A DNA stretch of 64,000 bases from Ketogulonicigenium robustum (lineage in GTDB: Bacteria > Pseudomonadota > Alphaproteobacteria > Rhodobacterales > Rhodobacteraceae). The notes below the pieces were generated by a model. The model ran no database searches. It was not told where the DNA came from and worked only from the letters and a program-made list of their open reading frames with translations. The position numbers were made by a program, and so were the translations under genes. The stretch covers positions 683,501-747,500 of the forward strand of contig NZ_CP019937.1 in NCBI RefSeq assembly GCF_002117445.1, read 5' to 3'. This document shows positions 1-9,859 of this stretch, one piece after another. Position 1 is the stretch's first letter. Each line of letters starts with the position of its first letter.

Positions 1-551
1 GTGCGCGACATGACCAGAAACCGCGTCGTGTTCAGGTCGTTATCCTCGACATGGCGGGCCAGCAGGTGCAGGCCGGTGATTTGGCCCGCAATTTCCGACG
101 CCATCGCGGCAACCGACTTGTCGCCCAGCGCCGCCACGTCGCGGGCCGCGCCTGCGTTGTCGGACCATGCAACAGGGTTCAGTCCATTGTCGCGGATGAA
201 ACTGCGCGCTTGGCCCAGCAGCACCGGCATCGCGCGCACATCGCGGATGTCGGCCAGCGTCGCGCCCGGAACGGCCAGCAGGTTCACGTGCACGCGAACG
301 AACGCCTCGTCGATCACGTGCAGGCCGCTTTCGGGCAGCAATTGGTGCACGTCGGCCACGCGGCCGTAGGTCGAATTTTCGACCGGGATCATGCCTAGAT
401 CGACCGCGCCGCTGCGCACGGCTTCGATCGCGTCTTCAAAGGTGGCAAAGGGGACGGGTTCAAATTCGGGGCGTGAATCGATGCAGGCTTGGTGGCTGTA
501 AGCCCCGGGGGCGCCCTGATAGGCGATGCGGCCGCGCGTGGTCGTGGTCAT
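1..551 (-). CDS. pheA: prephenate dehydratase, 3' part missing
   Basis: Converts prephenate to phenylpyruvate in phenylalanine synthesis. The frame reads from an ATG at 549-551 on the minus strand, behind a strong GAGGAGG ribosome site, and runs out of the window after 183 codons. The N-terminus (GRIAYQGAPGAYSHQA) and the ENSTYGRV segment near residue 60 are typical of the prephenate dehydratase domain. The conserved Thr-Arg-Phe of the active site is visible at about residues 177-179. The C-terminal ACT domain that usually gives feedback inhibition by phenylalanine would lie outside the window. It diverges from the cytochrome gene at 652; the 100 bases between must hold both promoters. Confidence 0.93.
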   Translation of the reverse strand, partial: MTTTTRGRIAYQGAPGAYSHQACIDSRPEFEPVPFATFEDAIEAVRSGAVDLGMIPVENSTYGRVADVHQLLPESGLHVIDEAFVRVHVNLLAVPGATLADIRDVRAMPVLLGQARSFIRDNGLNPVAWSDNAGAARDVAALGDKSVAAMASEIAGQITGLHLLARHVEDNDLNTTRFLVMSR

Positions 552-651
552 GTGTCCTCCTCTGCCCGCGTGGGGGCGGGTTGCAATGGCTGTATACCTT
601 GCGCGCGGGTGTTTGAAGGGCGTAGATGCTGCCATGTAGCAAGGAGGCGAC

Positions 652-1155
652 ATGTTGGACTTTCGGCACTGGCGCGACATGGGGCTGGCGATACTCGCGG
701 CCTTGGCCCTGTTTGGCGCTGTGCGCTATATCGCAGGCGCTGTCATGTCGGTAGGCTCGGTCCACGAGGAACAGGCCTATATCGTGCCGATCCCCGGTGC
801 CGCGCCGCTGGTCGACCCGCTTGACCCCGCCGAATTTGCCCGCATTTACGAAGCAGCCGACCCCGCCCGCGGGGAAAGTCTGTGGCGGTCTTGCCGGATG
901 TGCCATTCCCATGTGGCGGGCGAAAACAAGACGGGCCCCAGTCTGGCAGGCGTCGTCGGGCGGCCCGTGGATACGGTCGCAGGCTTTGCCTATTCGGGTG
1001 CGCTGGAACGTGTGGTATCGGTCTGGACGCCCGATCGCATCAACGCGCTGATCGCCAACCCGCGCCGCTTTGCGCCCGGCACGCTGATGACCTTTACCGG
1101 AATGCGTAATCCGCAGGATCGTGCCGATCTGATCGCCTTTCTGTCGCGGCAGTAA
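652..1155 (+). CDS. membrane-anchored c-type cytochrome
   Basis: A 167-residue electron-transfer protein. Residues about 10-34 form one hydrophobic segment that would anchor it in the inner membrane with the haem domain in the periplasm. The haem-binding CRMCH is at 81-85, followed by NKTGPSLAGVVGR; Met146 (PGTLMTF) is the likely sixth iron ligand. This matches class I cytochromes of the cytochrome c552/CycM/c-y type, which carry electrons from the bc1 complex to oxidases. The start is supported by a perfect AAGGAGG six bases upstream. Its exact partner cannot be told from the sequence. It stands alone between divergent pheA and the yej operon. Confidence 0.9.
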   Translation: MLDFRHWRDMGLAILAALALFGAVRYIAGAVMSVGSVHEEQAYIVPIPGAAPLVDPLDPAEFARIYEAADPARGESLWRSCRMCHSHVAGENKTGPSLAGVVGRPVDTVAGFAYSGALERVVSVWTPDRINALIANPRRFAPGTLMTFTGMRNPQDRADLIAFLSRQ

Positions 1156-1239
1156 CCTCAGTTCACGTATATTCAACTTGAAACCTGACGCTTCAGACCT
1201 TTAGCTGGTGAAAACAAATCGCTCAGCAGAGGTATCATC

Positions 1240-3153
1240 ATGCGCCAGCGCCCCCGTTCCGCCGCCAAAGCCATCGCACAGCGGCGCACCGACTGGCGCA
1301 GCATCGCATGGGCGGGCGCGCTGGGGGTTTTCGGGGCGGTGATTTTGGCGGGCGCGGTGAAGGCGCAAGACGCGCCGACGATTACCACGCATGGCTTCAC
1401 CACCTTTGGTGACCTGTCCGAGCTGAAATATCCGGCCGATTTCCAGCATCTGGATTACGTGAACCCCGATGCGCCCAAGGGCGGCACCATCTCGATTTGG
1501 GCGCAGGGCACGTTCGACAACTTCAATCCCTATTCGCGCGAGGGGCGGGCAGGCGCGCTGGCCAACATCGGCTATGAAAGCCTGCTGGAAACCACCGCCG
1601 ACACCGTAAGCGACGCCTATTGCCTGCTGTGCGCGACCATTGAATACCCCGAAAACCAAGATTGGGTGATCTTCCACATGCGGCCCGAGGCGCGCTTTTC
1701 CGACGGCACGCCGCTGACGGCGCATGATGTCGTCTTCAGCCACAACCTGCTGCTGGAACAGGGCCTGCCATCCTACGCCAGCGCGGTGGGCGAGGTGATC
1801 CTCACCGTCGAGGCGCTGGACGATTACACCGTGAAATTCACCTTCGCCCCCGATGCGCCTCGCAAAGGGCTGATCTTGCAAGCGGGCGCGGTGCCTGTCT
1901 TTTCGCAGGCGTGGTATGAAAGCAGCGGCGCGCGGCTGGACAAGATTCAGGTCGAGACCTCGCCAGGCTCGGGGCCGTATGTGCGCGACGATTTTAGCTA
2001 CAGCAGCTATATCACCTACCGCCGCAACCCCGATTACTGGGGCGCCGACCTGCCTATCAACCAAGGGCGCGCGAATTTCGACACGATCCGCGTGGTGTAT
2101 TACGCCGACAGCAACGTCGCGTTCGAGGCGTTCAAGGCGGGCGAATATACCTTCCGGCAGGAAAACAGCTCGATCGTGTGGGCCACGGGCTATGACTTTC
2201 CGGCGCTGAACAACGGCTATGTCCTCAAGGACGAGATGGCCAACGGCAGCCTGCCGCCCGCTGTCGGGATGGTGATGAACCTGCGCCGCCCGCAGTTTCA
2301 GGACATCCGCGTCCGGCAGGCGATTGCGCTGATGTATAACTTCACCTGGACGAACGACACGCTGCAATACGGCCTGTTCCAGCAGCGCGACAGCTTTTGG
2401 CAGGGCACCGCGCTAGAGGCGAAAGGCACCCCCGAGGGGCAGGAGCTGGAAGACCTGCAAGGCGTGGCCGACCTGATCGACCCCGCGATCCTGACGGACG
2501 AAGTCACCATGCCGCACACATCGGGCGCGAACCAGCTGGATCGCGGTAACCTGCGCCGCGCCTTGGCCTTGATGGCTGAAGCCGGTTGGGAAAGCGGCCC
2601 CGATGGCAAGCTGATGAAAGACGGCCAGCCCCTACGGATCGAGTTTCTGGGCTATTCGCCGATGTTTGATCGCATCATCACGCCCTTTATCGAGAACCTG
2701 AATACGCTTGGGATCGAGGCGAATTACAACCGCATCGACCCTGCGCAATATACCGTCCGCACCCGCGCGATGGATTACGACATGGTCTATGACGGCTATG
2801 ACAACGGGATGGAGGAAGGCACCGGCCTGTCGCAGCGCTATGGCACCTATGCCGTGGACGATGTGTTCAACCCGGCGGGCTATGCCTCGCCCGCCGTGGA
2901 CAAGCTGATCGAAGACGCGGTGGACGCCGAGAATTTCGACGAAATGGCCGCCGCCGTCCGCGCGATCGACCGTATCATGCGCCACGAGATGTTCGTTATT
3001 CCCACGTGGTATAACCCTAATTTCTGGGTGTCTTATTTCGACATGTTCGAACACCCCGACAATATGCCCCCCTATGCGCTGGGGCAGTTGGATTTCTGGT
3101 GGTACAACGCCGACAAGGCCGACGGTTTGCGCGCCGCAGGGGTGATCCGCTAA
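1240..3153 (+). CDS. yejA: peptide ABC transporter substrate-binding protein, YejA type
   Basis: Periplasmic binding protein of a family 5 (SBP_bac_5) importer. The 637-residue product begins with a basic stretch and a hydrophobic segment (about residues 24-42) ending near VKAQD, consistent with an export signal of unusual length. Mature sequence features such as DAPKGGTI, the FNPYS segment and DGTPLTAHDV are typical of YejA. The E. coli homologue takes up peptides and the antibiotic microcin C; the ligand here is unknown. The gene leads a four-gene operon with two permeases and a double ATPase, with a three-base gap to yejB, so all four are probably cotranscribed. Confidence 0.92.
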   Translation: MRQRPRSAAKAIAQRRTDWRSIAWAGALGVFGAVILAGAVKAQDAPTITTHGFTTFGDLSELKYPADFQHLDYVNPDAPKGGTISIWAQGTFDNFNPYSREGRAGALANIGYESLLETTADTVSDAYCLLCATIEYPENQDWVIFHMRPEARFSDGTPLTAHDVVFSHNLLLEQGLPSYASAVGEVILTVEALDDYTVKFTFAPDAPRKGLILQAGAVPVFSQAWYESSGARLDKIQVETSPGSGPYVRDDFSYSSYITYRRNPDYWGADLPINQGRANFDTIRVVYYADSNVAFEAFKAGEYTFRQENSSIVWATGYDFPALNNGYVLKDEMANGSLPPAVGMVMNLRRPQFQDIRVRQAIALMYNFTWTNDTLQYGLFQQRDSFWQGTALEAKGTPEGQELEDLQGVADLIDPAILTDEVTMPHTSGANQLDRGNLRRALALMAEAGWESGPDGKLMKDGQPLRIEFLGYSPMFDRIITPFIENLNTLGIEANYNRIDPAQYTVRTRAMDYDMVYDGYDNGMEEGTGLSQRYGTYAVDDVFNPAGYASPAVDKLIEDAVDAENFDEMAAAVRAIDRIMRHEMFVIPTWYNPNFWVSYFDMFEHPDNMPPYALGQLDFWWYNADKADGLRAAGVIR

Positions 3154-3156
3154 AAA

Positions 3157-4254
3157 ATGGGCGCTTATATTCTACGACGGATCTTGCTGGTGATCCCGAC
3201 CCTGTTCGGGATCATGCTGCTGAACTTTGCCCTGACCCAATTCGTGCCGGGCGGCCCGATCGAACAGATCATCGCCGATATGGAGGGGCGAGGGAATGTG
3301 TCTGAAAGCTTGACGGGCGGGGGCGGCGATGCCGCTTTCCAGGCCGAGGTGACATCTGGCGTGACGGGGTCAACCTATACCGGCGCGCGCGGCTTGCCCC
3401 CCGAATTCATCGAGCGGCTGGAAAAGGAATTCGGCTTCGACAAGCCGCCGGTCGAGCGGTTCTTCCTGATGATGTGGAACTATGCGCGGTTCGATTTCGG
3501 CAAAAGCTGGTTTCACCCCGACAAAACCGTGGTGCAGCTTGTGATCGAACGCCTGCCGGTGTCGATTTCGCTGGGGCTGTGGTCGACCCTGTTGGCCTAT
3601 TTTATCTCGATCCCGTTGGGGATTCGCAAAGCGGTGAAGGACGGGTCGCGGTTCGATAACTGGACGTCAGGGGCGATCATCATCGGCTATGCGATACCCG
3701 GGTTTTTGTTTGCGGTGCTGCTGGTGGTGCTGTTTGCAGGCGGGTCGTACTGGCGGATCTTCCCCCTCAGCGGCATTGTTAGCGAGGGCTGGCAGAACAT
3801 GTCGCCGCTGGCCAAGATCGGCGATTACTTCTGGCATATGGCGCTGCCGGTGATCGCGTCGACCATATCGGGGTTTGCCACGCTGACGCTGCTGACGAAG
3901 AACAGCTTTCTGGACGAAATCCGCAAGCAATACGTGATGACCGCCCGCGCCAAGGGCCTGTCCGAGCGGCGGGTGCTGTATGGGCACGTGTTTCGCAATG
4001 CGATGCTGATCGTCATTTCCGGCTTTCCTGCGCTGTTCATCAGCGTGTTCTTTGGTGGATCGCTGATTATCGAGACGATCTTCTCGCTCGACGGGCTGGG
4101 CCGGCTGGGCTACGAGGCCGCATTGTCGCGCAACTATCCCGTTGTTTTCGGAACACTTTTCGCGTTCGGTCTGATGGGGTTGGTGATGGGCATCATCACC
4201 GACCTGACCTATGTGCTGATCGACCCGCGCATTGATTTTGAAAGCCGAAACTGA
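3157..4254 (+). CDS. yejB: peptide ABC transporter permease, YejB type
   Basis: Inner-membrane permease of 365 residues. It opens with a membrane segment ([20 protein letters not shown]), then a long periplasmic insert, as is usual for YejB, then about five more membrane spans. The cytoplasmic coupling loop that touches the ATPase is visible as [20 protein letters not shown], around residues 265-285. It sits directly behind yejA and ends on the A of the next gene's ATG (TGATG), a one-base overlap that suggests translational coupling with yejE. Confidence 0.93.
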   Translation: MGAYILRRILLVIPTLFGIMLLNFALTQFVPGGPIEQIIADMEGRGNVSESLTGGGGDAAFQAEVTSGVTGSTYTGARGLPPEFIERLEKEFGFDKPPVERFFLMMWNYARFDFGKSWFHPDKTVVQLVIERLPVSISLGLWSTLLAYFISIPLGIRKAVKDGSRFDNWTSGAIIIGYAIPGFLFAVLLVVLFAGGSYWRIFPLSGIVSEGWQNMSPLAKIGDYFWHMALPVIASTISGFATLTLLTKNSFLDEIRKQYVMTARAKGLSERRVLYGHVFRNAMLIVISGFPALFISVFFGGSLIIETIFSLDGLGRLGYEAALSRNYPVVFGTLFAFGLMGLVMGIITDLTYVLIDPRIDFESRN

Positions 4255-5360
4255 TGGCCCTGTCTTCCCTGAACCAGCGCCGCTGGCGCAACTTTCGCAA
4301 GAACGGCCGCGCTTTCTGGTCACTGCTGATTTTCGGCGTGCTGTTCACCATCAGCCTCTTTGCCGAGGTGATAGCCAACGACAAACCGCTTGTCCTCAGC
4401 TATCGCGGCGATCTGATTTTTCCGATGACGCGGTTCTATTCGGAGCGCGACTTCGGGGGCGATCTGCCCACCGTCGCGCGCTACAAAGATATCGAGCTGC
4501 AGTGCCTGATCGAAACCGGCGGGCTGGAAAGCTGCTTTGACGACCCCGAGGGTATGATCGCGGCCGCTAAAGCCGGCACAATCACCGACCCCGATTTTGT
4601 CAAAGGTTGGATGGTCTGGCCGCTGATCCCGTACCGCTACTCCACTATCGTCGATATTCCGGGCGCAGCCCCGTCGGCACCCGACAGCCACAACTGGCTG
4701 GGCACCGATGACACCAAGCGCGACGTGCTGGCGCGCGTAATCTATGGTGTGCGGCTGTCGATCTTCTACGCCATCGTCGTGACGGCGGTAACGTCGGTCA
4801 TCGGTATCGCGGTTGGGGCGGCATCGGGGTATTTTGGCGGCTGGGTCGACCTTATCTCGCAGCGGATCATCGAGATTTGGTCTGCGACGCCGACCCTTTA
4901 TGTCATCATCATCGTGTTTTCGGTGCTGGGGCGAAGTCTGACGTTGCTGATATTACTGGCCATTTTGTTCGGCTGGATGGGGCTTGTCGGGGTGGTGCGC
5001 GCCGAATTCTTGCGGGCGCGTAACTTTGAATACGTCCGCGCGGCCCGCGCGCTGGGCGTGTCCGACGGGGCGATCATGTGGCGGCACATGCTGCCCAACG
5101 CCATGGTTGCCACTGTCACCATGCTGCCGTTCATCGTCACCGGCCAGATCGGCGCGTTGGCGGCGCTGGATTTCATCGGCTTCGGCCTACCGTCGTCGGC
5201 CCCCAGCTTGGGTGAGTTGGCGCAGCAGGCAAAAGACAACCTGCAGGCGCCGTGGCTGGGCTTCACCGCTTTCATCACCTTCGCCGTGATGTTGACGCTG
5301 CTTGTGTTCATTTTTGAAGGGGTCCGCGACGCCTTTGACCCGCGAAAGACGTTCAGATGA
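4254..5360 (+). CDS. yejE: peptide ABC transporter permease, YejE type
   Basis: Second permease of the importer, 368 residues. The N-terminal SLNQRRWRNFRKNGRAFWSL followed by one membrane span and a large periplasmic segment (roughly residues 40-150) is characteristic of YejE. The C-terminal half carries the transport-domain spans and a coupling loop (VRAARALGVSDGAIMWRHML). It would form the membrane pore with YejB. Its stop overlaps the start of yejF by four bases (ATGA). Confidence 0.93.
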   Translation: MALSSLNQRRWRNFRKNGRAFWSLLIFGVLFTISLFAEVIANDKPLVLSYRGDLIFPMTRFYSERDFGGDLPTVARYKDIELQCLIETGGLESCFDDPEGMIAAAKAGTITDPDFVKGWMVWPLIPYRYSTIVDIPGAAPSAPDSHNWLGTDDTKRDVLARVIYGVRLSIFYAIVVTAVTSVIGIAVGAASGYFGGWVDLISQRIIEIWSATPTLYVIIIVFSVLGRSLTLLILLAILFGWMGLVGVVRAEFLRARNFEYVRAARALGVSDGAIMWRHMLPNAMVATVTMLPFIVTGQIGALAALDFIGFGLPSSAPSLGELAQQAKDNLQAPWLGFTAFITFAVMLTLLVFIFEGVRDAFDPRKTFR

Positions 5361-6943
5361 CTGCGCTGCTTGACGTTCAAGACCTGCATATCCGCTTCCG
5401 CCAAGACGGGGCCGAAGTGCACGCGGTGCGCGGGGTTAGCTTTCACGTGGACGCGGGCGAGACCGTGGCGCTGGTCGGCGAAAGCGGGTCGGGCAAGTCG
5501 GTGACGGCAATGTCGGCCGTGCGCCTGCTGGCCGATAGTGGCGAGGTTTCGGGCCGCGTGCAGTTCAAGGGCCGCGACATGCTGGGCCTGTCGCAAAGCG
5601 CCCTGCAAGAGGTGCGCGGCAACGACATCAGCTTTATCTTTCAAGAGCCGATGACATCGCTGAACCCGCTGCACACGATTGAAAAGCAGCTGGCCGAAAC
5701 GATCGAACTGCACCAGCGCTTGCGCGGCGCGGCGGTGCGCGCGCGCGTGATCGAGCTGTTGACACAGGTCGGCATCCGTAACCCTGAAGGCCGCCTGTCG
5801 GCCTATCCGCACCAGCTTTCGGGGGGGCAGCGCCAGCGTGTGATGATCGCGATGGCGCTAGCGAACGACCCCGCCTTGCTGATCGCGGACGAGCCGACAA
5901 CCGCACTGGACGTGACCATTCAGGCGCAGATTCTGGAATTGCTGGCCGAAGTGCGCCGCGCGCGCGGTATGTCGATGCTGTTTATCACGCATGATCTGGG
6001 GATTGTGCGCCGCATCGCCGACCGTGTCTGCGTGATGAAAGACGGCGAAATCGTCGAGCAGGGCCCTACCGCCGAGATTTTTGCCAACCCTCAACACCCC
6101 TACACGCGCATGCTGCTGGCCGCGCAATCCAGCGGCAGCGCGCCGCCCGTTGACGACAACGCGCGCGTGGTGGCCGAGGTACAAAACCTGCGCGTATGGT
6201 TCCCCATTCAGCGCGGCCTGATGAAGCGGACGGTTGGCCATGTGAAGGCCGTCAACGATGCCAGCTTTACCGTCCGCGCGGGCGAGACGATCGGCATTGT
6301 GGGCGAGTCAGGTTCGGGTAAAACCACGTTGGCACTGGCGCTGATGAGGCTGGTGGGGTCGGAAGGGCGCATCTTGTTTGAGGGGCGCGATATTGCCCGC
6401 TTTAGCAACAGCCAAATGCGCCCGCTGCGGCGGCAGATGCAGATTGTCTTTCAGGATCCCTTCGGGTCGCTGTCGCCGCGCATGACCGTCGCGCAGATCA
6501 TATCCGAGGGGTTGGGCGTCCACGCCGTCGACCCCAGCGTGCCGCGCGACCAACTGGTTGTCGACATCATGCGCGAGGTGGGCCTGAACCCCGATATGCG
6601 CAGCCGCTATCCGCATGAATTCTCGGGCGGGCAGCGCCAACGCATCGCTATTGCCCGCGCGCTGGTTTTGCGCCCCGACCTGTTGGTGCTGGACGAGCCG
6701 ACATCTGCGTTGGATATGACGGTGCAGGCCCAGATCGTCGATTTGCTGCGCGATTTGCAGGCTAAGCATGGGCTGGCCTATGTCTTTATCAGCCACGACC
6801 TGCGCGTTGTCCGCGCGCTGTCGCACAAGATTATGGTGATGAAAGACGGCGATGTAGTTGAAGCGGGCACGACAGATGACGTCTTCTCGCGCCCGACCAG
6901 CGACTATACACGTGCGCTGATGAAGGCTGCGTTCGGCGCGTAA
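5357..6943 (+). CDS. yejF: peptide ABC transporter ATPase with two nucleotide-binding domains
   Basis: A 528-residue fused ATPase that powers the YejABEF importer. Two complete ABC domains are visible: Walker A GESGSGKS at residues 41-48 with signature LSGGQRQR and Walker [13 protein letters not shown], then a second Walker A GESGSGKT at 315-322 with FSGGQRQR and [12 protein letters not shown]. The tandem layout is the normal YejF form, replacing the separate OppD and OppF subunits. It is the last gene of the operon; an imperfect hairpin lies just downstream, before the convergent carboxypeptidase gene. Confidence 0.95.
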   Translation: MTALLDVQDLHIRFRQDGAEVHAVRGVSFHVDAGETVALVGESGSGKSVTAMSAVRLLADSGEVSGRVQFKGRDMLGLSQSALQEVRGNDISFIFQEPMTSLNPLHTIEKQLAETIELHQRLRGAAVRARVIELLTQVGIRNPEGRLSAYPHQLSGGQRQRVMIAMALANDPALLIADEPTTALDVTIQAQILELLAEVRRARGMSMLFITHDLGIVRRIADRVCVMKDGEIVEQGPTAEIFANPQHPYTRMLLAAQSSGSAPPVDDNARVVAEVQNLRVWFPIQRGLMKRTVGHVKAVNDASFTVRAGETIGIVGESGSGKTTLALALMRLVGSEGRILFEGRDIARFSNSQMRPLRRQMQIVFQDPFGSLSPRMTVAQIISEGLGVHAVDPSVPRDQLVVDIMREVGLNPDMRSRYPHEFSGGQRQRIAIARALVLRPDLLVLDEPTSALDMTVQAQIVDLLRDLQAKHGLAYVFISHDLRVVRALSHKIMVMKDGDVVEAGTTDDVFSRPTSDYTRALMKAAFGA

Positions 6944-6952
6944 TCTGGCAAA

Positions 6953-6984
6953 AACAAAGGAGCGATGTTTGCAGCGCCCTTTGT
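6953..6984. terminator. possible terminator between yejF and the convergent carboxypeptidase gene
   Basis: ACAAAGGAGCG (6954-6964) can pair with GCGCCCTTTGT (6974-6984) with one bulge, in the 42-base gap between convergent genes. The stem is imperfect and the T-tract short, so this is only a plausible bidirectional terminator. Confidence 0.35.
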
Positions 6985-6985
6985 C

Positions 6986-8806
6986 TTAGTTGGTGTCCAG
7001 TAGGGTGCAGGCCATGCTGCGCGCTTGCAGGCGGCCACAGGCCAGCTCGGCTTCTTCGCGTGTCATGCCGGTGAAGTTGGCGTCAAACCCGCGCGGCGAC
7101 TGGCTGACTGTGCGCTGGCTGGATGACAGAAGGCCAGCCTCCATCATAGCGACGCGCATCAACTCGCGCTCGGCCGCGTAGGACGAATTGAACCGCCCGA
7201 TGCTGACCCCGTAAAGACGCCCGCCAGACGTCGACATGCGCGAGACGACTTGCGGCTGCGCGCCTGTGCTGGCTGCGGGGGTGATTTCGGCGGTTGTCAT
7301 GATCACGGTTGTTGGGCGCGTCTCGCCGCTGGTTTGCGGGCCATCATCCAGCATTGCCAGCGTTTCGGGTTGCGCAGGGGTCGACCCGAAGGCGGCTTCC
7401 AGCGCGATTGGCGCTTCCTCGGGCGAGACGGCGGCGGTCACGACGGGTGCAGCTTCGGGCTGAGGCGCGGGCTCGCGTTCGGGGGCGGCTTCCGCCACCG
7501 GAATGGCAGTTGGGACAGGCGCGGGTTCCGCGCTGGCCACCACGGTCGTTGCGGTCGCGGGGCGCATCATCGGGCGCGTCACAGGGGTTGCGCTCGCCAT
7601 CATGATCGCGGCCTCGATTGCGTCGGTGGTGCCGCCGGCTTCTTCAGGCTCTTCGCTGGTAATCGCGCTGAGGTCGGCGTTGTCGATCATCTGGAAGGGC
7701 AGGGGCACGGGCTCGGCGGGGGCTTCGGCCACCGCCACAGCGACAGCCTCGGCCACGGGCGAGGGGGCCTGGCCTGGCCGCGCCATCGGGCGCAGCGCGC
7801 TGGCGGCTTGCGGCACCGTTGGGGCGGGTGCATTGCTGCCCGCGCTGGCCGACACAGCCGCGATCAGCGCATTCATGTCAAAGTTGTCGTCAGGCGCGGC
7901 CTGTGGGCGCGCGGGGGGTGAGGCGGGGGCCGCAGCGGGCGGTGCCGACTGGAAGGCGGGCGGTGCATCGGGCGTGCGGACACGTGCATTGCGCGGTGCG
8001 TTGGCAAAGCCTTGGTCCAGCAGGCGGGTGATGCGGGCATGTCGGTCAGCGTTCGAGGTCGCGCCAAAAACGGTGGCGATGATGCGCACATTGCCGCGTT
8101 CAGCCGATGCCGTCAGGTTATAGCCTGCAGCCTGCGTATACCCTGTTTTGATGCCGTCGGCCCCGCTGTAATTGTCCAGCAGGCGCGAGTTGGTGGTGCG
8201 CACGGTCGCAATGCCCGCATCGGCCGAGCGGCGCGAGAAGAGGTTGTAATACTGCGGAAAATCGTAAATTAGGTGCCGCCCGAGGATCGACATATCGCGT
8301 GCGGTCGAATAGTGCCCCTCGGTCGTCAGGCCGTTCATGCTGATGAAGTGGCTGTTGTTCATGCCCATCGCGCGGGCGGTGGCATTCATGCGCGCGGCAA
8401 AGGCTTGCTCGGACCCCGAAATGCCGATGCCGATGGCGGTTGCCGCATCGTTTGCCGATTTGATGGCTGCGGCGCGGATCAGATATTGCAGCTGAATGCG
8501 CTGGCCATTACGCAGACCCAAGCGCGACGGCGGCTGGCTGGCTGCGGCTTGGGTCACCGTGATCGGCGTTTCCAACGAGACTTCGCCGCGGCTGATCGCT
8601 TGAAAGGCGATATACAGCGTCATCATTTTCGTCAGCGAGGCAGGGTGTAGGCGCGTGTCGGCATTTTCCGAATGCAGCACCTGACCGGTGCGAGCATCCA
8701 TCACCAGCGCGGCGTAGGGCGCAGCGACGGCTTGCGTCGCCAGCGTTGCGCACAGGATTACACATGCCGTCAGCCAAGAAATGGCTTTGTATGCCAGTTT
8801 TGTCAT
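6986..8806 (-). CDS. D-alanyl-D-alanine carboxypeptidase (penicillin-binding, S11) with SPOR domain
   Basis: Trims the terminal D-alanine from peptidoglycan side chains in the periplasm. The signal peptide ends near residue 29 (AVAAP). The three S11 motifs are present: SLTK at 57-60 with the nucleophile Ser57, SAN at 117-119, and KTG at 220-222. From about 270 to 525 follows a long linker rich in Ala, Pro, Val and Glu, and then a C-terminal SPOR-like domain (about 525-606) of the kind that binds denuded glycan strands at the division site. At 606 residues it is much longer than DacA of E. coli (about 400). The domain order suggests a septum-directed enzyme. Confidence 0.9.
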   Translation of the reverse strand: MTKLAYKAISWLTACVILCATLATQAVAAPYAALVMDARTGQVLHSENADTRLHPASLTKMMTLYIAFQAISRGEVSLETPITVTQAAASQPPSRLGLRNGQRIQLQYLIRAAAIKSANDAATAIGIGISGSEQAFAARMNATARAMGMNNSHFISMNGLTTEGHYSTARDMSILGRHLIYDFPQYYNLFSRRSADAGIATVRTTNSRLLDNYSGADGIKTGYTQAAGYNLTASAERGNVRIIATVFGATSNADRHARITRLLDQGFANAPRNARVRTPDAPPAFQSAPPAAAPASPPARPQAAPDDNFDMNALIAAVSASAGSNAPAPTVPQAASALRPMARPGQAPSPVAEAVAVAVAEAPAEPVPLPFQMIDNADLSAITSEEPEEAGGTTDAIEAAIMMASATPVTRPMMRPATATTVVASAEPAPVPTAIPVAEAAPEREPAPQPEAAPVVTAAVSPEEAPIALEAAFGSTPAQPETLAMLDDGPQTSGETRPTTVIMTTAEITPAASTGAQPQVVSRMSTSGGRLYGVSIGRFNSSYAAERELMRVAMMEAGLLSSSQRTVSQSPRGFDANFTGMTREEAELACGRLQARSMACTLLDTN

Positions 8807-8999
8807 CTTACTGCCCTCGCCTCGGGGTCTGGCTGCAGTTGACCCGCAGTCCTTCCCTCAGAGAAATCTTGCCCCAAGGCTAACATGTGACCCGCCGCAA
8901 TAAAACAGAAGATTTCCAGCGGGTTCGCGCGCATACCTAGTGCGATGCGCCAATATGTGGCACAGGCACGCGAATTGCCGCCTAAATGCAGATACCGCC

Positions 9000-9008
9000 T
9001 GTGGATAA
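9000..9008 (-). promoter_or_regulatory. single consensus DnaA box
   Basis: The minus strand reads TTATCCACA, a perfect match to the DnaA-binding consensus, in the 261-base gap upstream of the carboxypeptidase gene. AT-rich sequence follows at about 9043-9060. There is only one perfect box, so this is more likely chance or a DnaA-responsive promoter element than a replication origin. Confidence 0.35.
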
Positions 9009-9067
9009 GTTTTCGCAAACTGTGGCAGATCTGCACATCGCCAAAAGATTAACAAATCATGAAGCGG

Positions 9068-9760
9068 TCAGAGCGAATCAACCAGATCGGATAGCGCGTC
9101 GATTTGGGCAATGGCGCGAAAGCGGGGGTGACCGATGGGTGGTTCGGCGTGTTCCATATACCATGTGGTCGCGTGCGGCACGTGCACACCCCAATGGCCA
9201 GCCTCGATCGCGGGGATCACATCCGACTTCAGCGAATTGCCGACCATTAACGATTGGCGCGCCCCGCGCTGGCCGAAAATGCGGGCATAGGTGTCGGGGC
9301 GCTTGTCGCTGACGATCTCGACAGCGGCGAACAACTCGCCCAGCCCCGACAGCGCAAGCTTGCGTTCCTGATCCAGCAGGTCGCCCTTGGTGATCAGAAC
9401 CACATCGCCGCGCGCGGCCATCGCCTCGACGGCGGCGCGGGCACCAGGCAGCAGCTCGACCGGGTGTGTCAGCATCTCTTTGCCCCAGTCCAGAATGCGG
9501 GCGATGGTCGCCGCATCGACGCGGCCGTCGGTCACCTGAATGGCGCTTTCGATCATCGATAGAACGAAGCCTTTAATGCCGAAGCCGTAGCGGGCAAGGT
9601 TGCGCGATTCGGCTTCCATCAGCTGGTTCATCAGGTGGTCGCGGTCGGCGAAGTCGGCAAGTAATTCGATGAACTGGGCCTCGGTCGTGCGAAAGAAGAC
9701 TTCGTTCTGCCACAGGGTGTCGTCGGCATCGAAGCCGAAAGTCCAGTTTTGATGCGCCAT
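9068..9760 (-). CDS. HAD-family hydrolase (phosphatase)
   Basis: A 230-residue haloacid-dehalogenase-type protein. Motif I is FDADDT with the nucleophile Asp11; motif II is the VLITKGD stretch with Thr (about residue 117), and motif III/IV appear as SDKRP and MVGNSLKSDV with the metal-binding acidic residue. A helical cap domain occupies about 20-90. The layout is that of YjjG-like or phosphoglycolate-phosphatase-like enzymes, but the substrate cannot be inferred. It diverges from clpS across a 99-base gap. Confidence 0.82.
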   Translation of the reverse strand: MAHQNWTFGFDADDTLWQNEVFFRTTEAQFIELLADFADRDHLMNQLMEAESRNLARYGFGIKGFVLSMIESAIQVTDGRVDAATIARILDWGKEMLTHPVELLPGARAAVEAMAARGDVVLITKGDLLDQERKLALSGLGELFAAVEIVSDKRPDTYARIFGQRGARQSLMVGNSLKSDVIPAIEAGHWGVHVPHATTWYMEHAEPPIGHPRFRAIAQIDALSDLVDSL

Positions 9761-9859
9761 TTGCCTTACCTTAGGTATTCGTCGGGTCTTTTCTTGTGCC
9801 TAAGGCTGCTTATATAGGGGTGCAACCTTTCAATTGATATTCAAGGCGGAACGTGACGC

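Noticed and set aside
1240-6943. yej operon as a dedicated antibiotic (microcin C) uptake or immunity system
   Set aside because: Only the ordinary importer genes are present, with no biosynthesis or self-resistance genes nearby; general peptide uptake is the simpler reading.
8807-9067. Replication origin upstream of the carboxypeptidase
   Set aside because: Only one perfect DnaA box, no array of boxes, no dnaA, parAB or gidA nearby. hemE is in the window, but its flanks do not look like the Caulobacter-type origin.
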